Under the pieces are notes generated by a model. The model searched no databases. It saw only the letters and a program-made list of their open reading frames with translations, and had not been told where the DNA came from. Positions 18,424-27,006 of a stretch of 64,000 bases of DNA are shown in pieces. This DNA is from Lewinellaceae bacterium (lineage in GTDB: Bacteria > Bacteroidota > Bacteroidia > Chitinophagales > Saprospiraceae), in NCBI GenBank assembly GCA_020636445.1, contig JACJXV010000004.1, positions 80,767 through 144,766 of the forward strand. Direction: 5' to 3'. The number at the start of each line of letters is the position of its first letter. The stretch's first letter is position 1. Both the position numbers and the translations under genes were made by a program.

Positions 18424-20214
18424 ATGAAAATGAATATGCAGATCCCCAAAAACAGTTGCCTTTTCCTGGTTCTTTTTTGCTTTGGCATTGCCGGAAACCT
18501 AAGCGCACAAGGTGTGCAACTCCCCATGAGCAGCCCCGCCTACCATATCCTGGATCGCCTGGAGATCAAAACAGGTTTACCCACGCCTTATCATAGTTCT
18601 CTGAAGTACTACCAACGTGGTGCTGCTGTTAAATACGCCTTAGCTCTTGATACCCTGGAAGGGCAAACGCCGTTATCCGCGCTTGACCGCGCTGACCTCC
18701 AGTATATCTTTCGCGACAACAACGAATGGCTGGGGCAAAACCCGCTGCCCAAAACCCTCGGGGGGCGGCATCCAGAACCAGGCAGCCAAATAGACCGCAG
18801 CTTGGCTGACCCCCGCTACGAAACAAATGACCGCAAATGGCTGCCCTGGGTATATCCCACCCCGGCTAATTTATTTGAAGTAAACACGCCCGATTTTCAC
18901 TTGCGCGTCAATCCCTTGCTCAATATCAAAACAGGGCCGATTAAGGACCAGGAGCAGCAATTTTTCCTCAATCAGCGGGGTATCGAACTGCGCGGCGGGG
19001 TCGATGATCGCATTTTTATCTATTTCAATATCCTGGAAAATCAGGCTCAGTTTCCCGATTATGTCCGCAACTACTTCCAAACCAACAAAACGCTACCCGG
19101 AGCAGGACTCACAAAAAATTATAGTGATAACCTGTTTGGGGTTCAAAACGGGTATGACTTTTTGCTGAGTCAGGGCTATCTGGCTTTTAATGCGAGTCCG
19201 CATGTGGGCCTGCAATTTGGCTTTGGCCGTAATGCCATTGGCAATGGTTATCGCTCCCTGCTGCTGTCCGATTTTAGTAATAACTATCTCTACCTGAAGA
19301 TTAACTGGGAGGTCTGGAAATTCCACTATCAGAATATTTTTGCCGAACTATCCGCCTCTTCCGCAAACTTTGAACCGGGCAATGCCATCGTTCCGAAAAA
19401 GTATATGGCCGCCCACCACCTCAGTTTTAATATTCGCCCTAACCTCAATGTTGGGCTATTCGAGGCTGTTATCTTCAGCCGCGAAAACCAATTTGAGCTG
19501 CAATATCTCAACCCGGTTATTTTTTACCGCTCGATCGAACACAGTCTGGGTAGCCCCGACAATGTACTCATCGGGATGGATGCCAAATGGAATTTCCTGC
19601 AACGGTTCCAACTCTACGGACAATTCCTGTTTGACGAGTTTCTCTTCAAAGAATTATTCATTGAACGCCGGGGCTGGTGGGGCAATAAGTTCTCTTACCA
19701 GGCCGGCCTGAAATATATCGATGCGTTTGGTATCGACCACCTCGACCTGCAGGCTGAATACAACACCGCCCGGCCTTTTACCTATACGCACTTTGACAGC
19801 ACTTCGGCGTATACGCATTACCGCCAACCCCTCGCACACCCGCTGGGAGCCAACTTCCGGGAGGTTGTGCTGCTTGGTCGCTACCAACCCTTTCATCGCC
19901 TGATCATTGAAGGTCGCCTGCTGCGTGCTACCACCGGCGAAGACGATGGGCAAGGCAGCAACTGGGGTACCAACCTACTGGTTAGCAGCAATAGTCGAAG
20001 CCTTGATTATGGGAATGATATCGGACAGGGCGTCGCGACGACCATCACCATCACCGGCCTGGATATCAGCTATATGCTCACTCACAACGTGTATCTGGAT
20101 CTGCAATATTTCCGCCGCCAAAAGGATAGTGCCCTCGCCGATCGCCAGGGAACTGACTTCTATATGCTTGGCGGTATTCGGGTCAACCTGGGACAGTGGC
20201 GGCAGGATTTTTAA
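18424..20214 (+). CDS. outer-membrane beta-barrel, Wzi-like capsule assembly family
   Basis: The 596-residue product has a signal peptide (LFLVLFCFGIAGNLSAQG) and then long alternating hydrophobic/polar strands ending in a C-terminal aromatic strand (MLGGIRVNLGQWRQDF), as in outer-membrane barrels. The segments QGYLAFNASPHVGLQFGFGRNAIGNGYRSLLLSDFSNNYLYLKINW and FELQYLNPVIFYRSIEHSLGS, seen in pieces, match the pattern of Wzi-type capsule assembly and related RemB-like gliding proteins of Bacteroidota. It is the last gene of the lipoprotein/760-residue protein cluster, suggesting a surface polysaccharide or adhesion role for the whole cluster. Confidence 0.75.
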   Translation: MKMNMQIPKNSCLFLVLFCFGIAGNLSAQGVQLPMSSPAYHILDRLEIKTGLPTPYHSSLKYYQRGAAVKYALALDTLEGQTPLSALDRADLQYIFRDNNEWLGQNPLPKTLGGRHPEPGSQIDRSLADPRYETNDRKWLPWVYPTPANLFEVNTPDFHLRVNPLLNIKTGPIKDQEQQFFLNQRGIELRGGVDDRIFIYFNILENQAQFPDYVRNYFQTNKTLPGAGLTKNYSDNLFGVQNGYDFLLSQGYLAFNASPHVGLQFGFGRNAIGNGYRSLLLSDFSNNYLYLKINWEVWKFHYQNIFAELSASSANFEPGNAIVPKKYMAAHHLSFNIRPNLNVGLFEAVIFSRENQFELQYLNPVIFYRSIEHSLGSPDNVLIGMDAKWNFLQRFQLYGQFLFDEFLFKELFIERRGWWGNKFSYQAGLKYIDAFGIDHLDLQAEYNTARPFTYTHFDSTSAYTHYRQPLAHPLGANFREVVLLGRYQPFHRLIIEGRLLRATTGEDDGQGSNWGTNLLVSSNSRSLDYGNDIGQGVATTITITGLDISYMLTHNVYLDLQYFRRQKDSALADRQGTDFYMLGGIRVNLGQWRQDF

Positions 20215-20241
20215 CCCCTTAGGCTTGACTTTTGCTTATTA

Positions 20242-20303
20242 TTAAATTGGGTAAAAGAGCGATTTTATAATACGATAACTAAACTTTCGAAGTTTAGTTA
20301 TCG
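20242..20303. repeat. dispersed palindromic repeat R1, copy 1
   Basis: The core, 20273-20303, is a perfect palindrome: arm CGATAACTAAACTT, 3-nt centre, complementary arm. A flank on its left (TAAATTGG.TAAAAGAGCGATTTTATAAT) is also shared, in inverted arrangement, with copy 2 at 21760. It lies between the convergent Wzi-like and CIA30 genes. Confidence 0.85.
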
Positions 20304-20305
20304 CA

Positions 20306-20360
20306 CCTGTTCGCAGGAATCTTTCGATTCCAAGCGGAGTATTGGTCGGTCTTCAGACCG
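20306..20360 (+). repeat. dispersed hairpin repeat R2, copy B
   Basis: Adjacent to R1 copy 1. It contains GGAATC-TTTC-GATTCC and CGGTCT-TC-AGACCG and matches 10985-11040 in reverse complement, differing at about three positions. Confidence 0.8.
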
Positions 20361-20386
20361 CAGGGATGCTTTAGAGCGGGCTCGCA

Positions 20387-20920
20387 CTACTCGAGTTCAA
20401 TTTTATCGATGAGCAGCGTAAAATCTTCGGCCTGCTTATTCCCAATCAGGAACCCGATTTCTTCCAGGGCTTCTCCGGGGTAGTTGGGTTGATTTAGCCT
20501 GCGGCCCCGAAAAGAGGGATAAAGATCGCGAAAAGGTATCTCCACTACCTGCCAGTCACCGGAGGTGGAAAACGTGGTGATATACGAGTAATAATCCCGG
20601 GAGCTCGTTTTCACCCTAAACTGATAATTTTTACCATCGCCCCGCAAGCGAATAACCACCTTGCTGAAGCCCCCGACATCGCGCCGGGTAAAGGGATAAC
20701 GAACGGACGAAAAGCCCCCGTTATTGGCCAGCGAAACGGTACCCGCAAACACGCCATTTCCCTCCGCACTTAACCGGAAGTCCCCAGCCGAGCGGCCGCC
20801 CATGACCCCATCATCAACCACGTACCAACCGGACAAATCGGCGTTGGGGGTGAAATCAAAAATGACTTGCGTTTGCATAACAACCAGATACAGGATGAAA
20901 GAAAGCGTATTAACCAGCAT
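20387..20920 (-). CDS. CIA30 family protein
   Basis: Resembles the NADH:ubiquinone oxidoreductase intermediate-associated protein 30 (CIA30) domain, a galactose-binding-like jelly roll; bacterial members are of unknown function. The 177-residue product from ATG 20920 has a short hydrophobic N-terminus (MLVNTLSFILYLVVMQTQ) and then IFDFTPNADLSGWYVVDDGVMGGRS, NNGGFSSVRYPF and VVIRLRGDGKNYQFRVKTS, all typical. A start at the internal ATG 20878 would drop the hydrophobic segment. The open frame extends to 21442, but that upstream part is the acetyltransferase gene read in another frame. Confidence 0.88.
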   Translation of the reverse strand: MLVNTLSFILYLVVMQTQVIFDFTPNADLSGWYVVDDGVMGGRSAGDFRLSAEGNGVFAGTVSLANNGGFSSVRYPFTRRDVGGFSKVVIRLRGDGKNYQFRVKTSSRDYYSYITTFSTSGDWQVVEIPFRDLYPSFRGRRLNQPNYPGEALEEIGFLIGNKQAEDFTLLIDKIELE

Positions 20921-21014
20921 AAATCTCGTCGGTGAAGGTTCGGCATTAAACCTATGCAGGGCTAACAATAAAAAGGGCAGGTAGTTGTGAGGGGAGCGCA
21001 GTATGCCTGTTTTA

Positions 21015-21617
21015 TTACCCGGGGTACTGCATTTTATATAAGAGCGACTTCTTAACCGTATTCCATTCTGTCTGGATAATTGAAAATACCACGGTATCCC
21101 GGATACAGCCATCACTCTCCAGCCGGTGATTTCGTAAAACGCCATCCTGCTTCGCACCGAGCCGGCTAATGGCATTCCGGGAGGGATGGTTATGCCAATG
21201 GGTACGAAACTCCACGGCAATACATCCAAGCGTTTCAAAGGCATACGAGAGCAGTAAATATTTACACTCGGTATTAACCCCGGTTCGTTGGTAGCGTTGG
21301 GCATACCAGGTATAGCCAATTTCCAGGCGCCGATGCCCGGGCTCCGCATTACAGTATCGCGTGGATCCAATAACCGTTTGCGTTTCCTTATCCACCACCA
21401 CGAACGGGAGGGACCGCTGCTGGGCCTGTTCCGCCAAGGCAAAATCTACATACGCATCAATAGTATTGGCGGAAGGAACCGAGGTGTACCACAATTGCCA
21501 TAGTTCCCCATCCGCAGCTGCAGCTACGAGGGCCTCCTTATGGGCGTGGGTCAAGGGAATTAACTTCACCAATGCTCCTTCCAATTCCGTTTCGCTGAGC
21601 CAGTTATCCATGATCAT
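21015..21617 (-). CDS. GNAT family N-acetyltransferase (RimJ/RimL-like)
   Basis: A 200-residue acetyl-CoA-dependent transferase of the RimJ/RimL type; the acceptor is unknown. N-terminal LEGALVKLIPLTHAHKEALVAAA, then VIGSTRYCN, RRLEIGYTWYAQRYQRTGVNTECKYLLLSYAFETLG containing the acetyl-CoA pyrophosphate loop in its degenerate form, and NHPSRNAISRLGAKQDGVLRNHRL, a hallmark of this subgroup. An ATG at 21611 is an alternative start. It runs in the same direction as the CIA30 gene with 94 bp between; cotranscription is possible. Confidence 0.9.
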   Translation of the reverse strand: MIMDNWLSETELEGALVKLIPLTHAHKEALVAAAADGELWQLWYTSVPSANTIDAYVDFALAEQAQQRSLPFVVVDKETQTVIGSTRYCNAEPGHRRLEIGYTWYAQRYQRTGVNTECKYLLLSYAFETLGCIAVEFRTHWHNHPSRNAISRLGAKQDGVLRNHRLESDGCIRDTVVFSIIQTEWNTVKKSLLYKMQYPG

Positions 21618-21759
21618 TTTCTTTTGCCACCGGTTAGGTAAATCATCCTTATTATTTCTAAGAAAGTGTAGACAAGGTTTTTTACATAACCCCCGTCACA
21701 CCTTTCCGAATGCCCATCTGATTGAGTTAAAAAAATAACCAGTTTTATGAACAGGGTTA

Positions 21760-21796
21760 CGATAACTAAACTTTCGAAGTTTAATTATCGTATTAT
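21760..21796. repeat. R1 repeat, copy 2, split by the IS
   Basis: Core 21760-21790 differs from copy 1 by one base. It continues CGTATTAT to the IS boundary at 21797, and the remainder (GAAATCGCTCTTTTATTCCAATTTA) resumes at 23128 on the other side. Removing the IS plus one ATTAT restores a repeat that matches the reverse complement of copy 1 over about 60 bp. Confidence 0.85.
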
Positions 21797-23122
21797 CAAT
21801 ACTACGGACAGAAAACTGTCCTTATGAATAATTCGAAGCGCCGAGGGCAATAGCCCGCTGAACTTCGGGAATATTTAATTCAAACTCAGCTTTAGAGCTA
21901 AGTTGCGAAAAAAGCCATTCGACCAATCGTTGGTTATAGGCCTTTCGCACCAAAACGTTCATTGACTTAATGGCTGGATCGAGCGTTAACTTTACCTGAG
22001 CGATGTTCACTGCCGCTAAGCTAAGGTTAAAATGAAAATGCAAGGCTTCTTTGCTGCGTGCTTGACAGTGGGTTAATCCACAGAACTGCTTTGCATCCCG
22101 AAATAGAAATTCGATCTTAAATCTCAATTGGTAGTAACGTAGAATGGCTCGTGCATCTAGGCTTATGTCAGTACATGCTAATAAGATGTACTGATTCGTT
22201 TTGGTGTTGACGACGATAACTACACGAAAGTTGCGTTCAAAACCGGGAGCGTTCAGCACTTGGGTATAGATTTCCAAATGGGGGTATTTATCATCTGAAC
22301 CGATATGTTCCCATTTGGATAAATCGAGACTTTTCCAATTTACTTTACCGTCGTACTGCGTTGGCCGCCCCTGTTTACCTGTTCGTTGGCCGTGGTAGAG
22401 GTAGCGCAGATTGGCATCTGGACGCAGCTTAGTGATTGTTTTTTTGCCAAGTTGATCTATGGTTGTAAAGACCTTGTCTTTGGCATAAAATCCGTCGGCG
22501 ACTATGTATTTAATACCGCTCAACTGCGCTTGGGCTTGCTGTAATTGACCCATGTAGTGATCTACACGAGTCAGTCTATTGGGATCATCTTGCTTGGTAG
22601 AAAGTCCTGCCGGTGTTTGGCTAACCGCCAAAGACCAAGCTTTGCCATCTTGCGTGTTAATCACACAAAGCAGCGAAATTTCCAACCCTTTCTTGGCCCG
22701 ACCGGCGATGCTACTAAAAAACTTATCTAAGCCATAGGTTGACTTACCTGCTTTGGGGATATAACTACAGTCAATCGCAGCTATAAGCGTAGCTTGATCC
22801 AGCTGTGCATATAGCCTGATTAATTGCCAATTGAAATCCAGCCAGTCAAAGAACTTTTTGTAGTTACGTCGAAATGTACGCTCGCTCATGTGCGAGTATC
22901 GAGCCAGGTTCTCAAAAGTGAGGCGCCCCTGGATCGAAAATAGTAATGCAAAAATTTCGTATAGAAAATCGGATTGCCACTTGTGCTTCACCGATATTCT
23001 GGCGATTATTGTCGTGAGTATCTCTTTGATGCTCATGGCCGTATTGGGTTTTGCTGGAACTTAACCTTACGGCCATTTTTATTTATTTCAAAATATCCGG
23101 CTATTTTTTGTCCGGACTATTG
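21797..23122 (-). mobile_element. IS4-like insertion sequence, complete
   Basis: 1326 bp with imperfect terminal inverted repeats: the left end begins CAATACTACGGACAGAAAA and the right end, reverse complemented, begins CAATAGTCCGGACAAAAAA (16 of 19 positions equal). It is flanked by a 5-bp direct repeat ATTAT (21792-21796 and 23123-23127), the target duplication. One intact transposase gene fills it. It is inserted into an R1 repeat. The near-perfect duplication suggests recent movement. Confidence 0.92.
21822..23036 (-). CDS. IS4-like DDE transposase
   Basis: A 404-residue transposase that moves the surrounding IS. The catalytic triad is inferred as D89 (AAIDCSYIP), D181 (VADGFYAKD) and E309 (RFKIEFLFRDAKQF, the Y/R-(2)-R-(3)-E-(6)-K pattern of IS4 relatives). 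An N-terminal helical part with HMSERTFRRNYKKFF is the likely DNA-binding region. The gene is intact, occupying most of the element with 25 bp on its left and 86 bp on its right. The exact IS4 subgroup cannot be named without a database search. Confidence 0.93.
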   Translation of the reverse strand: MSIKEILTTIIARISVKHKWQSDFLYEIFALLFSIQGRLTFENLARYSHMSERTFRRNYKKFFDWLDFNWQLIRLYAQLDQATLIAAIDCSYIPKAGKSTYGLDKFFSSIAGRAKKGLEISLLCVINTQDGKAWSLAVSQTPAGLSTKQDDPNRLTRVDHYMGQLQQAQAQLSGIKYIVADGFYAKDKVFTTIDQLGKKTITKLRPDANLRYLYHGQRTGKQGRPTQYDGKVNWKSLDLSKWEHIGSDDKYPHLEIYTQVLNAPGFERNFRVVIVVNTKTNQYILLACTDISLDARAILRYYQLRFKIEFLFRDAKQFCGLTHCQARSKEALHFHFNLSLAAVNIAQVKLTLDPAIKSMNVLVRKAYNQRLVEWLFSQLSSKAEFELNIPEVQRAIALGASNYS

Positions 23123-23603
23123 ATTATGAAATCGCTCTTTTATTCCAATTTAGCGCATATTTGGACTTCCATCAATTTTCTGCGCAGCAGGACACCCTGG
23201 TGGCAGGCAGGGAATGAACTGGTATTTTGTCAACGTTACCTTTCCGATTAGCTAACAGTAAAAAACACTACCGCTAGCCAGCCGTTTTGCCTTAGCGAAC
23301 TATAGCCATCTTCAGCCGCATATTTTCCTGGTTTCACACTAAGGCCAAGCCGCTAAGAAAACGCAAACCCAGGTTGTCGCCTCTTATCCGTACGGCTAAA
23401 GGAACCCGCCGAACTGACGATAGCCGCAAATTTTCATTTTCCAAAAAAAAAGCCCATTTTTAGCCCCCGACGATTATCCATGACGCAAAGTAGTTCGACT
23501 TCGCGGCGCGGAAAACCACCCTATCTAAATAAGCCAAGTTGCTAAAGCGCTATACCCTATAGGGTGCATAGGCGCGTTTATTCATTAATAACCTATCTTA
23601 TTC
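23123..23603. other. intergenic stretch without a recognised gene
   Basis: 481 bp. The first 30 bp are the right part of the interrupted R1 repeat. No convincing coding frame is seen. Near 23340-23480 there are ACTAAGGCCAAG/CGCTAAGAAAACGC and GACGCAAAG words of the kind often found as low-information repeats in environmental genomes. The last 50 bp should hold the promoter of the phosphorylase gene. Confidence 0.6.
23554..23565. promoter_or_regulatory. 12-bp perfect palindrome upstream of phosphorylase gene
   Basis: ACCCTATAGGGT is a perfect palindrome 38 bp before the phosphorylase start codon. Its place suits an operator, but no regulator is assigned and chance cannot be excluded. Confidence 0.3.
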
Positions 23604-25223
23604 ATGGCAGCTAAAAAGAACCCCTCTGTCGCCTATTTCTGCATGGAATATGGCTTGGATCAAAGCTTTAAAAGCTATGCAGGTGGCCTGGGCATCCTGG
23701 CCGGCGATTACCTCAAGGGCGCTCACGATCATAATTACCCGCTCATTGGCATCGGTATCAAATGGAAACAGGGTTATGGCGACCAGCGGATTGCTCCCGA
23801 CGGGCATCCTTACGATACCTACCATAACTACTCCTACGACTTCCTGGAAGATACGGGCGTAACCGTTAGCGTTGAGATCCGTGGCCTGGAAGTGCTATGT
23901 AAAGTCTGGAAGCTGACCCAGTTTGGCAATGCCGACATCTACCTGCTTGATACCGATATCCCCGGTAATAATGACACCTGGGTTACCGGACAGCTCTACG
24001 GCTGGTTTGGTGAAGAACGCATTGCCCAGGAAATTGTCCTTGGTATTGGCGGTGTTCGCGCCCTGCGGGCCCTGGGCAAGAAAATAGATATATACCACTT
24101 CAATGAGGGGCACGCGTTATTCGCCGGCTTCGAATTGATGCGCGAAAAAATGGAAGGGAAAAAGATGAGCTTCGAAAAGGCCTTGGCAGCCTGTAAGAAG
24201 GAAATTGTCTTTACCACCCACACGCCGATTATCCAGGGCAACGAATCACACCCCATCGACCGGATTCTCTACATGGGTGCCAACCTGAATCTGACCCGCG
24301 AGCAGCTGGAATTTCTTGGCGGCGGCGACCCCTTCAATATGACGGTTGGTGCACTGCGCATGTCGAAAATGTCGAATGGCGTAGCCCAGCTGCACGGAGA
24401 AACAGCCAATAAAATGTGGGCCCACATTGATCAGCGGTCCGAAATTATTGCCATTACCAATTGCATTCACCGGCCGACCTGGGTGGATCCCAATATGCTT
24501 GCCCTCGCCGAAAGCGACGGTGATCTGTGGTCTGCTCACCTGCAAAACAAACGGGCACTCATCGATTTTATCGAAGCGAAAAACGGCGTGCGCCTCGACG
24601 AAAACAAGCTGATCATAGGGTTCTCCCGCCGGGCTGCCCCCTACAAGCGGAGTGACCTTATTTTCTCAGATCTTAGCGTTGTTGAGCCCTTGCTCAAGGA
24701 GCGGCGCTTCCAGATCGTTTTCTCCGGTAAAGCCCACCCCCTCGACGATACCGGGAAAGGGATCGTCAGGAACCTGGTAGCGATGTCGAAGCGTTATCCG
24801 GATGCCGTGGTTTTCCTGGAAAATTACGACATGGCCATCGGCCGGATGCTTACCCGGGGGTCCGATGTTTGGCTTAATAACCCCCGCCGCCCGCTGGAAG
24901 CCAGTGGCACCTCGGGGATGAAGGCTGCCATGAATGGCGTACTCAACTTCAGTATCCTCGACGGTTGGTGGCCCGAAGCCTGCGAACACGGCGTCAATGG
25001 CTGGCAGTTTGGCGATGGGTTTGAAAGTGACGATCACGAAGTGCTCGACGCCCACGACCTGAAAGCCCTGTACAAGGTATTGCTCAAAGAGGTGATTCCT
25101 ACCTACTACAACAACCGGAAAAAGTGGGTGAGCATGATGCGTGCCAGCATCCTGAGCACCAAAGATCAGTTTGCCGTAAAACGCATGCTGGAAGATTATT
25201 ACGAGTTGTTGTATAAGGTATAA
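23604..25223 (+). CDS. glgP: alpha-glucan phosphorylase, short type
   Basis: Phosphorolyses alpha-1,4-glucans to glucose-1-phosphate with pyridoxal phosphate (GT35). The 539-residue protein is the short alpha-glucan family phosphorylase form, not the 800-residue E. coli form. Visible are YFCMEYGLDQSFKSYAGGLGILAGDYLK at the N-terminus, HFNEGHALF, FTTHTPIIQGNE, GFSRRAAPYKR, FSGKAHP and the PLP-lysine motif EASGTSGMKAAMNG (K440), then GWWPEA. No glycogen synthase or branching gene is adjacent. A hairpin-forming inverted repeat follows at 25235. Glycogen or starch-like storage use is inferred. Confidence 0.93.
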   Translation: MAAKKNPSVAYFCMEYGLDQSFKSYAGGLGILAGDYLKGAHDHNYPLIGIGIKWKQGYGDQRIAPDGHPYDTYHNYSYDFLEDTGVTVSVEIRGLEVLCKVWKLTQFGNADIYLLDTDIPGNNDTWVTGQLYGWFGEERIAQEIVLGIGGVRALRALGKKIDIYHFNEGHALFAGFELMREKMEGKKMSFEKALAACKKEIVFTTHTPIIQGNESHPIDRILYMGANLNLTREQLEFLGGGDPFNMTVGALRMSKMSNGVAQLHGETANKMWAHIDQRSEIIAITNCIHRPTWVDPNMLALAESDGDLWSAHLQNKRALIDFIEAKNGVRLDENKLIIGFSRRAAPYKRSDLIFSDLSVVEPLLKERRFQIVFSGKAHPLDDTGKGIVRNLVAMSKRYPDAVVFLENYDMAIGRMLTRGSDVWLNNPRRPLEASGTSGMKAAMNGVLNFSILDGWWPEACEHGVNGWQFGDGFESDDHEVLDAHDLKALYKVLLKEVIPTYYNNRKKWVSMMRASILSTKDQFAVKRMLEDYYELLYKV

Positions 25224-25234
25224 TGGTTGCATAG

Positions 25235-25315
25235 GAGCATCGCGAATGGTATGCTGATTAAAATCCAGGGATAGCTGGGTTGGCGTTTATGGGGTTTATA
25301 TCGTTCGCGATGCTC
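25235..25315. repeat. 12-bp perfect inverted repeat with 57-nt loop
   Basis: GAGCATCGCGAA (25235-25246) and TTCGCGATGCTC (25304-25315) are exact complements starting 12 bp after the phosphorylase stop. The loop is too large for a typical terminator; it may be an RNA structure or a small element boundary. Confidence 0.6.
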
Positions 25316-25471
25316 ACTTTGTTTATTGGGTTTATCTTTCTTGGGATTTGACCACACCAATAGCCAATGCGCCAAATGCCGGCATGCTAGTGGTGAGCAC
25401 TTTTTTGGCTATTTTTCCCTATCTTAAGGACGAAGCCTGCCGCGCTTCTTTTTTTAATCAACCCGTGCCTT

Positions 25472-26146
25472 ATGGCTTCAACCCCAGGAACACCGCCGCT
25501 GCCCGATCGAATCGATGAAATTATCAACTGGACCCTTCCCGGATTAGCCTTTTATTACCGCGACAGCAACCTCAGTCAGGCGGTCCTCCGGCAATATCGC
25601 AAAGGATTGATCTTTCGCTCCCCAACCTTCGTCGATGTTTCGAATTTTGCAGGTAAACCGGTGAGTAATTGCCGGTTTATTATTGCCAGTAGCAAAGCAG
25701 CGCCCCTGTACCAACTAAATCCGGCCACGGAAAAATGGGGCATGCATACCCTCAATTGCAACAGCATCTTCAAGGTCGTTGACGTATTCGAATTAGGTGA
25801 TTTTACGCAGCTTTTACTGTTGCATATCCCCTACATGGGCATTGCTTTTTTTCGTAATTCATCCATCGACCTGGGTGAGCAGTCGCTTGAAGACACCCTC
25901 ATTGCCCGGGCACTGGCTAGTTTACAGGAAAAAGCCGAAATGGAGATCCCCATGGCACTCCAGGACCAGGAATGGATCGACCGGACACAGTTTCCGATTG
26001 GCCTCGACCAGCACCTGGACTTCTTTAGTCTGGAACCCACGGAGCCCCTATTGCCTGCTGCGCTGCCGCTTTACGCGGCTATCCGGAAGCTGACGCAGGA
26101 CCTGACTGACCTGAACACCCCCCCACTGCCTCCTCCCCACCCGTAA
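25472..26146 (+). CDS. hypothetical protein
   Basis: Not recognised. The 224-residue product is likely cytoplasmic: no signal peptide and no strong membrane helix. An aromatic N-terminal half (TLPGLAFYYRDSNLSQAVLRQY, FVDVSNFAGKPVSNCRFIIASS) is followed by LLLLHIPYMGIAFFRNSSIDLGEQSLEDTLIARAL and a proline-rich end (PPLPPPHP). Codon use is like the neighbours and the frame is clean over 225 codons, which supports a real gene. Both flanking gaps are about 250 bp, so it is probably monocistronic. Confidence 0.65.
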   Translation: MASTPGTPPLPDRIDEIINWTLPGLAFYYRDSNLSQAVLRQYRKGLIFRSPTFVDVSNFAGKPVSNCRFIIASSKAAPLYQLNPATEKWGMHTLNCNSIFKVVDVFELGDFTQLLLLHIPYMGIAFFRNSSIDLGEQSLEDTLIARALASLQEKAEMEIPMALQDQEWIDRTQFPIGLDQHLDFFSLEPTEPLLPAALPLYAAIRKLTQDLTDLNTPPLPPPHP

Positions 26147-26394
26147 GCTATGTAGCGCTGGCCTGCGTTTGTTAGGCCGAACTGTACTTCCACTTACCCC
26201 AGGCCTAAGCAGGTTTCTTTACCCCTGCGAATTAGGGTTGCCATAATTGTCCCCTTTCAGCTCTGGGTTTTTTCCTACCTTTAGACTGGTAATACTTGTC
26301 GCAATCAGGTTGGGGGCAATCATATCGACCCGGTATGTCCCCAGAACATCCAGGAGCTGATGTGCAGTATTGCCCCGCAAAACCACCTCGTAAA

Positions 26395-26997
26395 ATGAAG
26401 TTGCATAAATTAAGTCTGCAGGAATATCTCTCCCTGGGATATGTTTACCTCATCATCCTGGGGATTATCAGTGATGTCATCTACTATAAATTCCTGGGGG
26501 TCGATATTCTGAATTATGCAAACATACTGGACGTCTTAATTTCGCCGGTGAATATCCTGGCCCATGATGCCAGGTCTTTTTTCTTCTTCCTGGCCACGAC
26601 AGGCTTCGTCTTTTATTTGATGATAAAAGTATTCCCCCGGATGCAGGCCAAACAACAAATTCAGGAGCAAGCTGCCGCTGCCGCCGGCGAAACGTTGACC
26701 ACCCCGGCTCCGCAGTTCGATAATTCGGGATGGATTAATGTATCGCTGGTCATGATTCTGGCGATGTTTCTGGGCTATGGCATTGGCAAGGGAGCCAAAA
26801 CCGGAGCCAGCATGCGCACCGGAGTTCACCAAATGACCCACCTGCTGCAATTTACCGATCAACAGGTCCGGGAAGTAAAAATCGTTGGGCAGAACAGCAC
26901 TTATTTATTCTACTTGGTTGAAGGACAAAAAGAAGTAACGATCACGCCAATCGCCGATAACATCCGGGAAATTCGAAAAATACACACTGCAAAATAA
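26395..26997 (+). CDS. membrane protein with two or three TM helices, unknown function
   Basis: Not recognised. From ATG 26395 (preceded by TCGTAAA, a Bacteroidota-like context) the product has 200 residues. Predicted membrane segments are YLSLGYVYLIILGIISDVIYY, SFFFFLATTGFVFYLMIKVF and WINVSLVMILAMFLGYGIG, separated by a Gln/Ala-rich loop (QAKQQIQEQAAAAAGE). The C-terminal part, REVKIVGQNSTYLFYLVEGQKEVTITPI, looks like a small soluble beta domain. An in-frame ATG at 26296 would add 33 residues of low plausibility. It ends 9 bp before the M20 peptidase gene, so the two are probably cotranscribed. Confidence 0.75.
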   Translation: MKLHKLSLQEYLSLGYVYLIILGIISDVIYYKFLGVDILNYANILDVLISPVNILAHDARSFFFFLATTGFVFYLMIKVFPRMQAKQQIQEQAAAAAGETLTTPAPQFDNSGWINVSLVMILAMFLGYGIGKGAKTGASMRTGVHQMTHLLQFTDQQVREVKIVGQNSTYLFYLVEGQKEVTITPIADNIREIRKIHTAK

Positions 26998-27006
26998 TTG
27001 ACTGCA

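Noticed and set aside
20921..21442. Upstream extension of the CIA30 gene to 351 codons
   Set aside because: The added 174 residues are the acetyltransferase gene read in a different frame (Trp/Arg/Ser-rich); a signal-like start lies at 20920.
23051..23251. 66-codon frame spanning the IS right end
   Set aside because: It crosses the IS boundary and the target duplication, so it cannot be an original gene.
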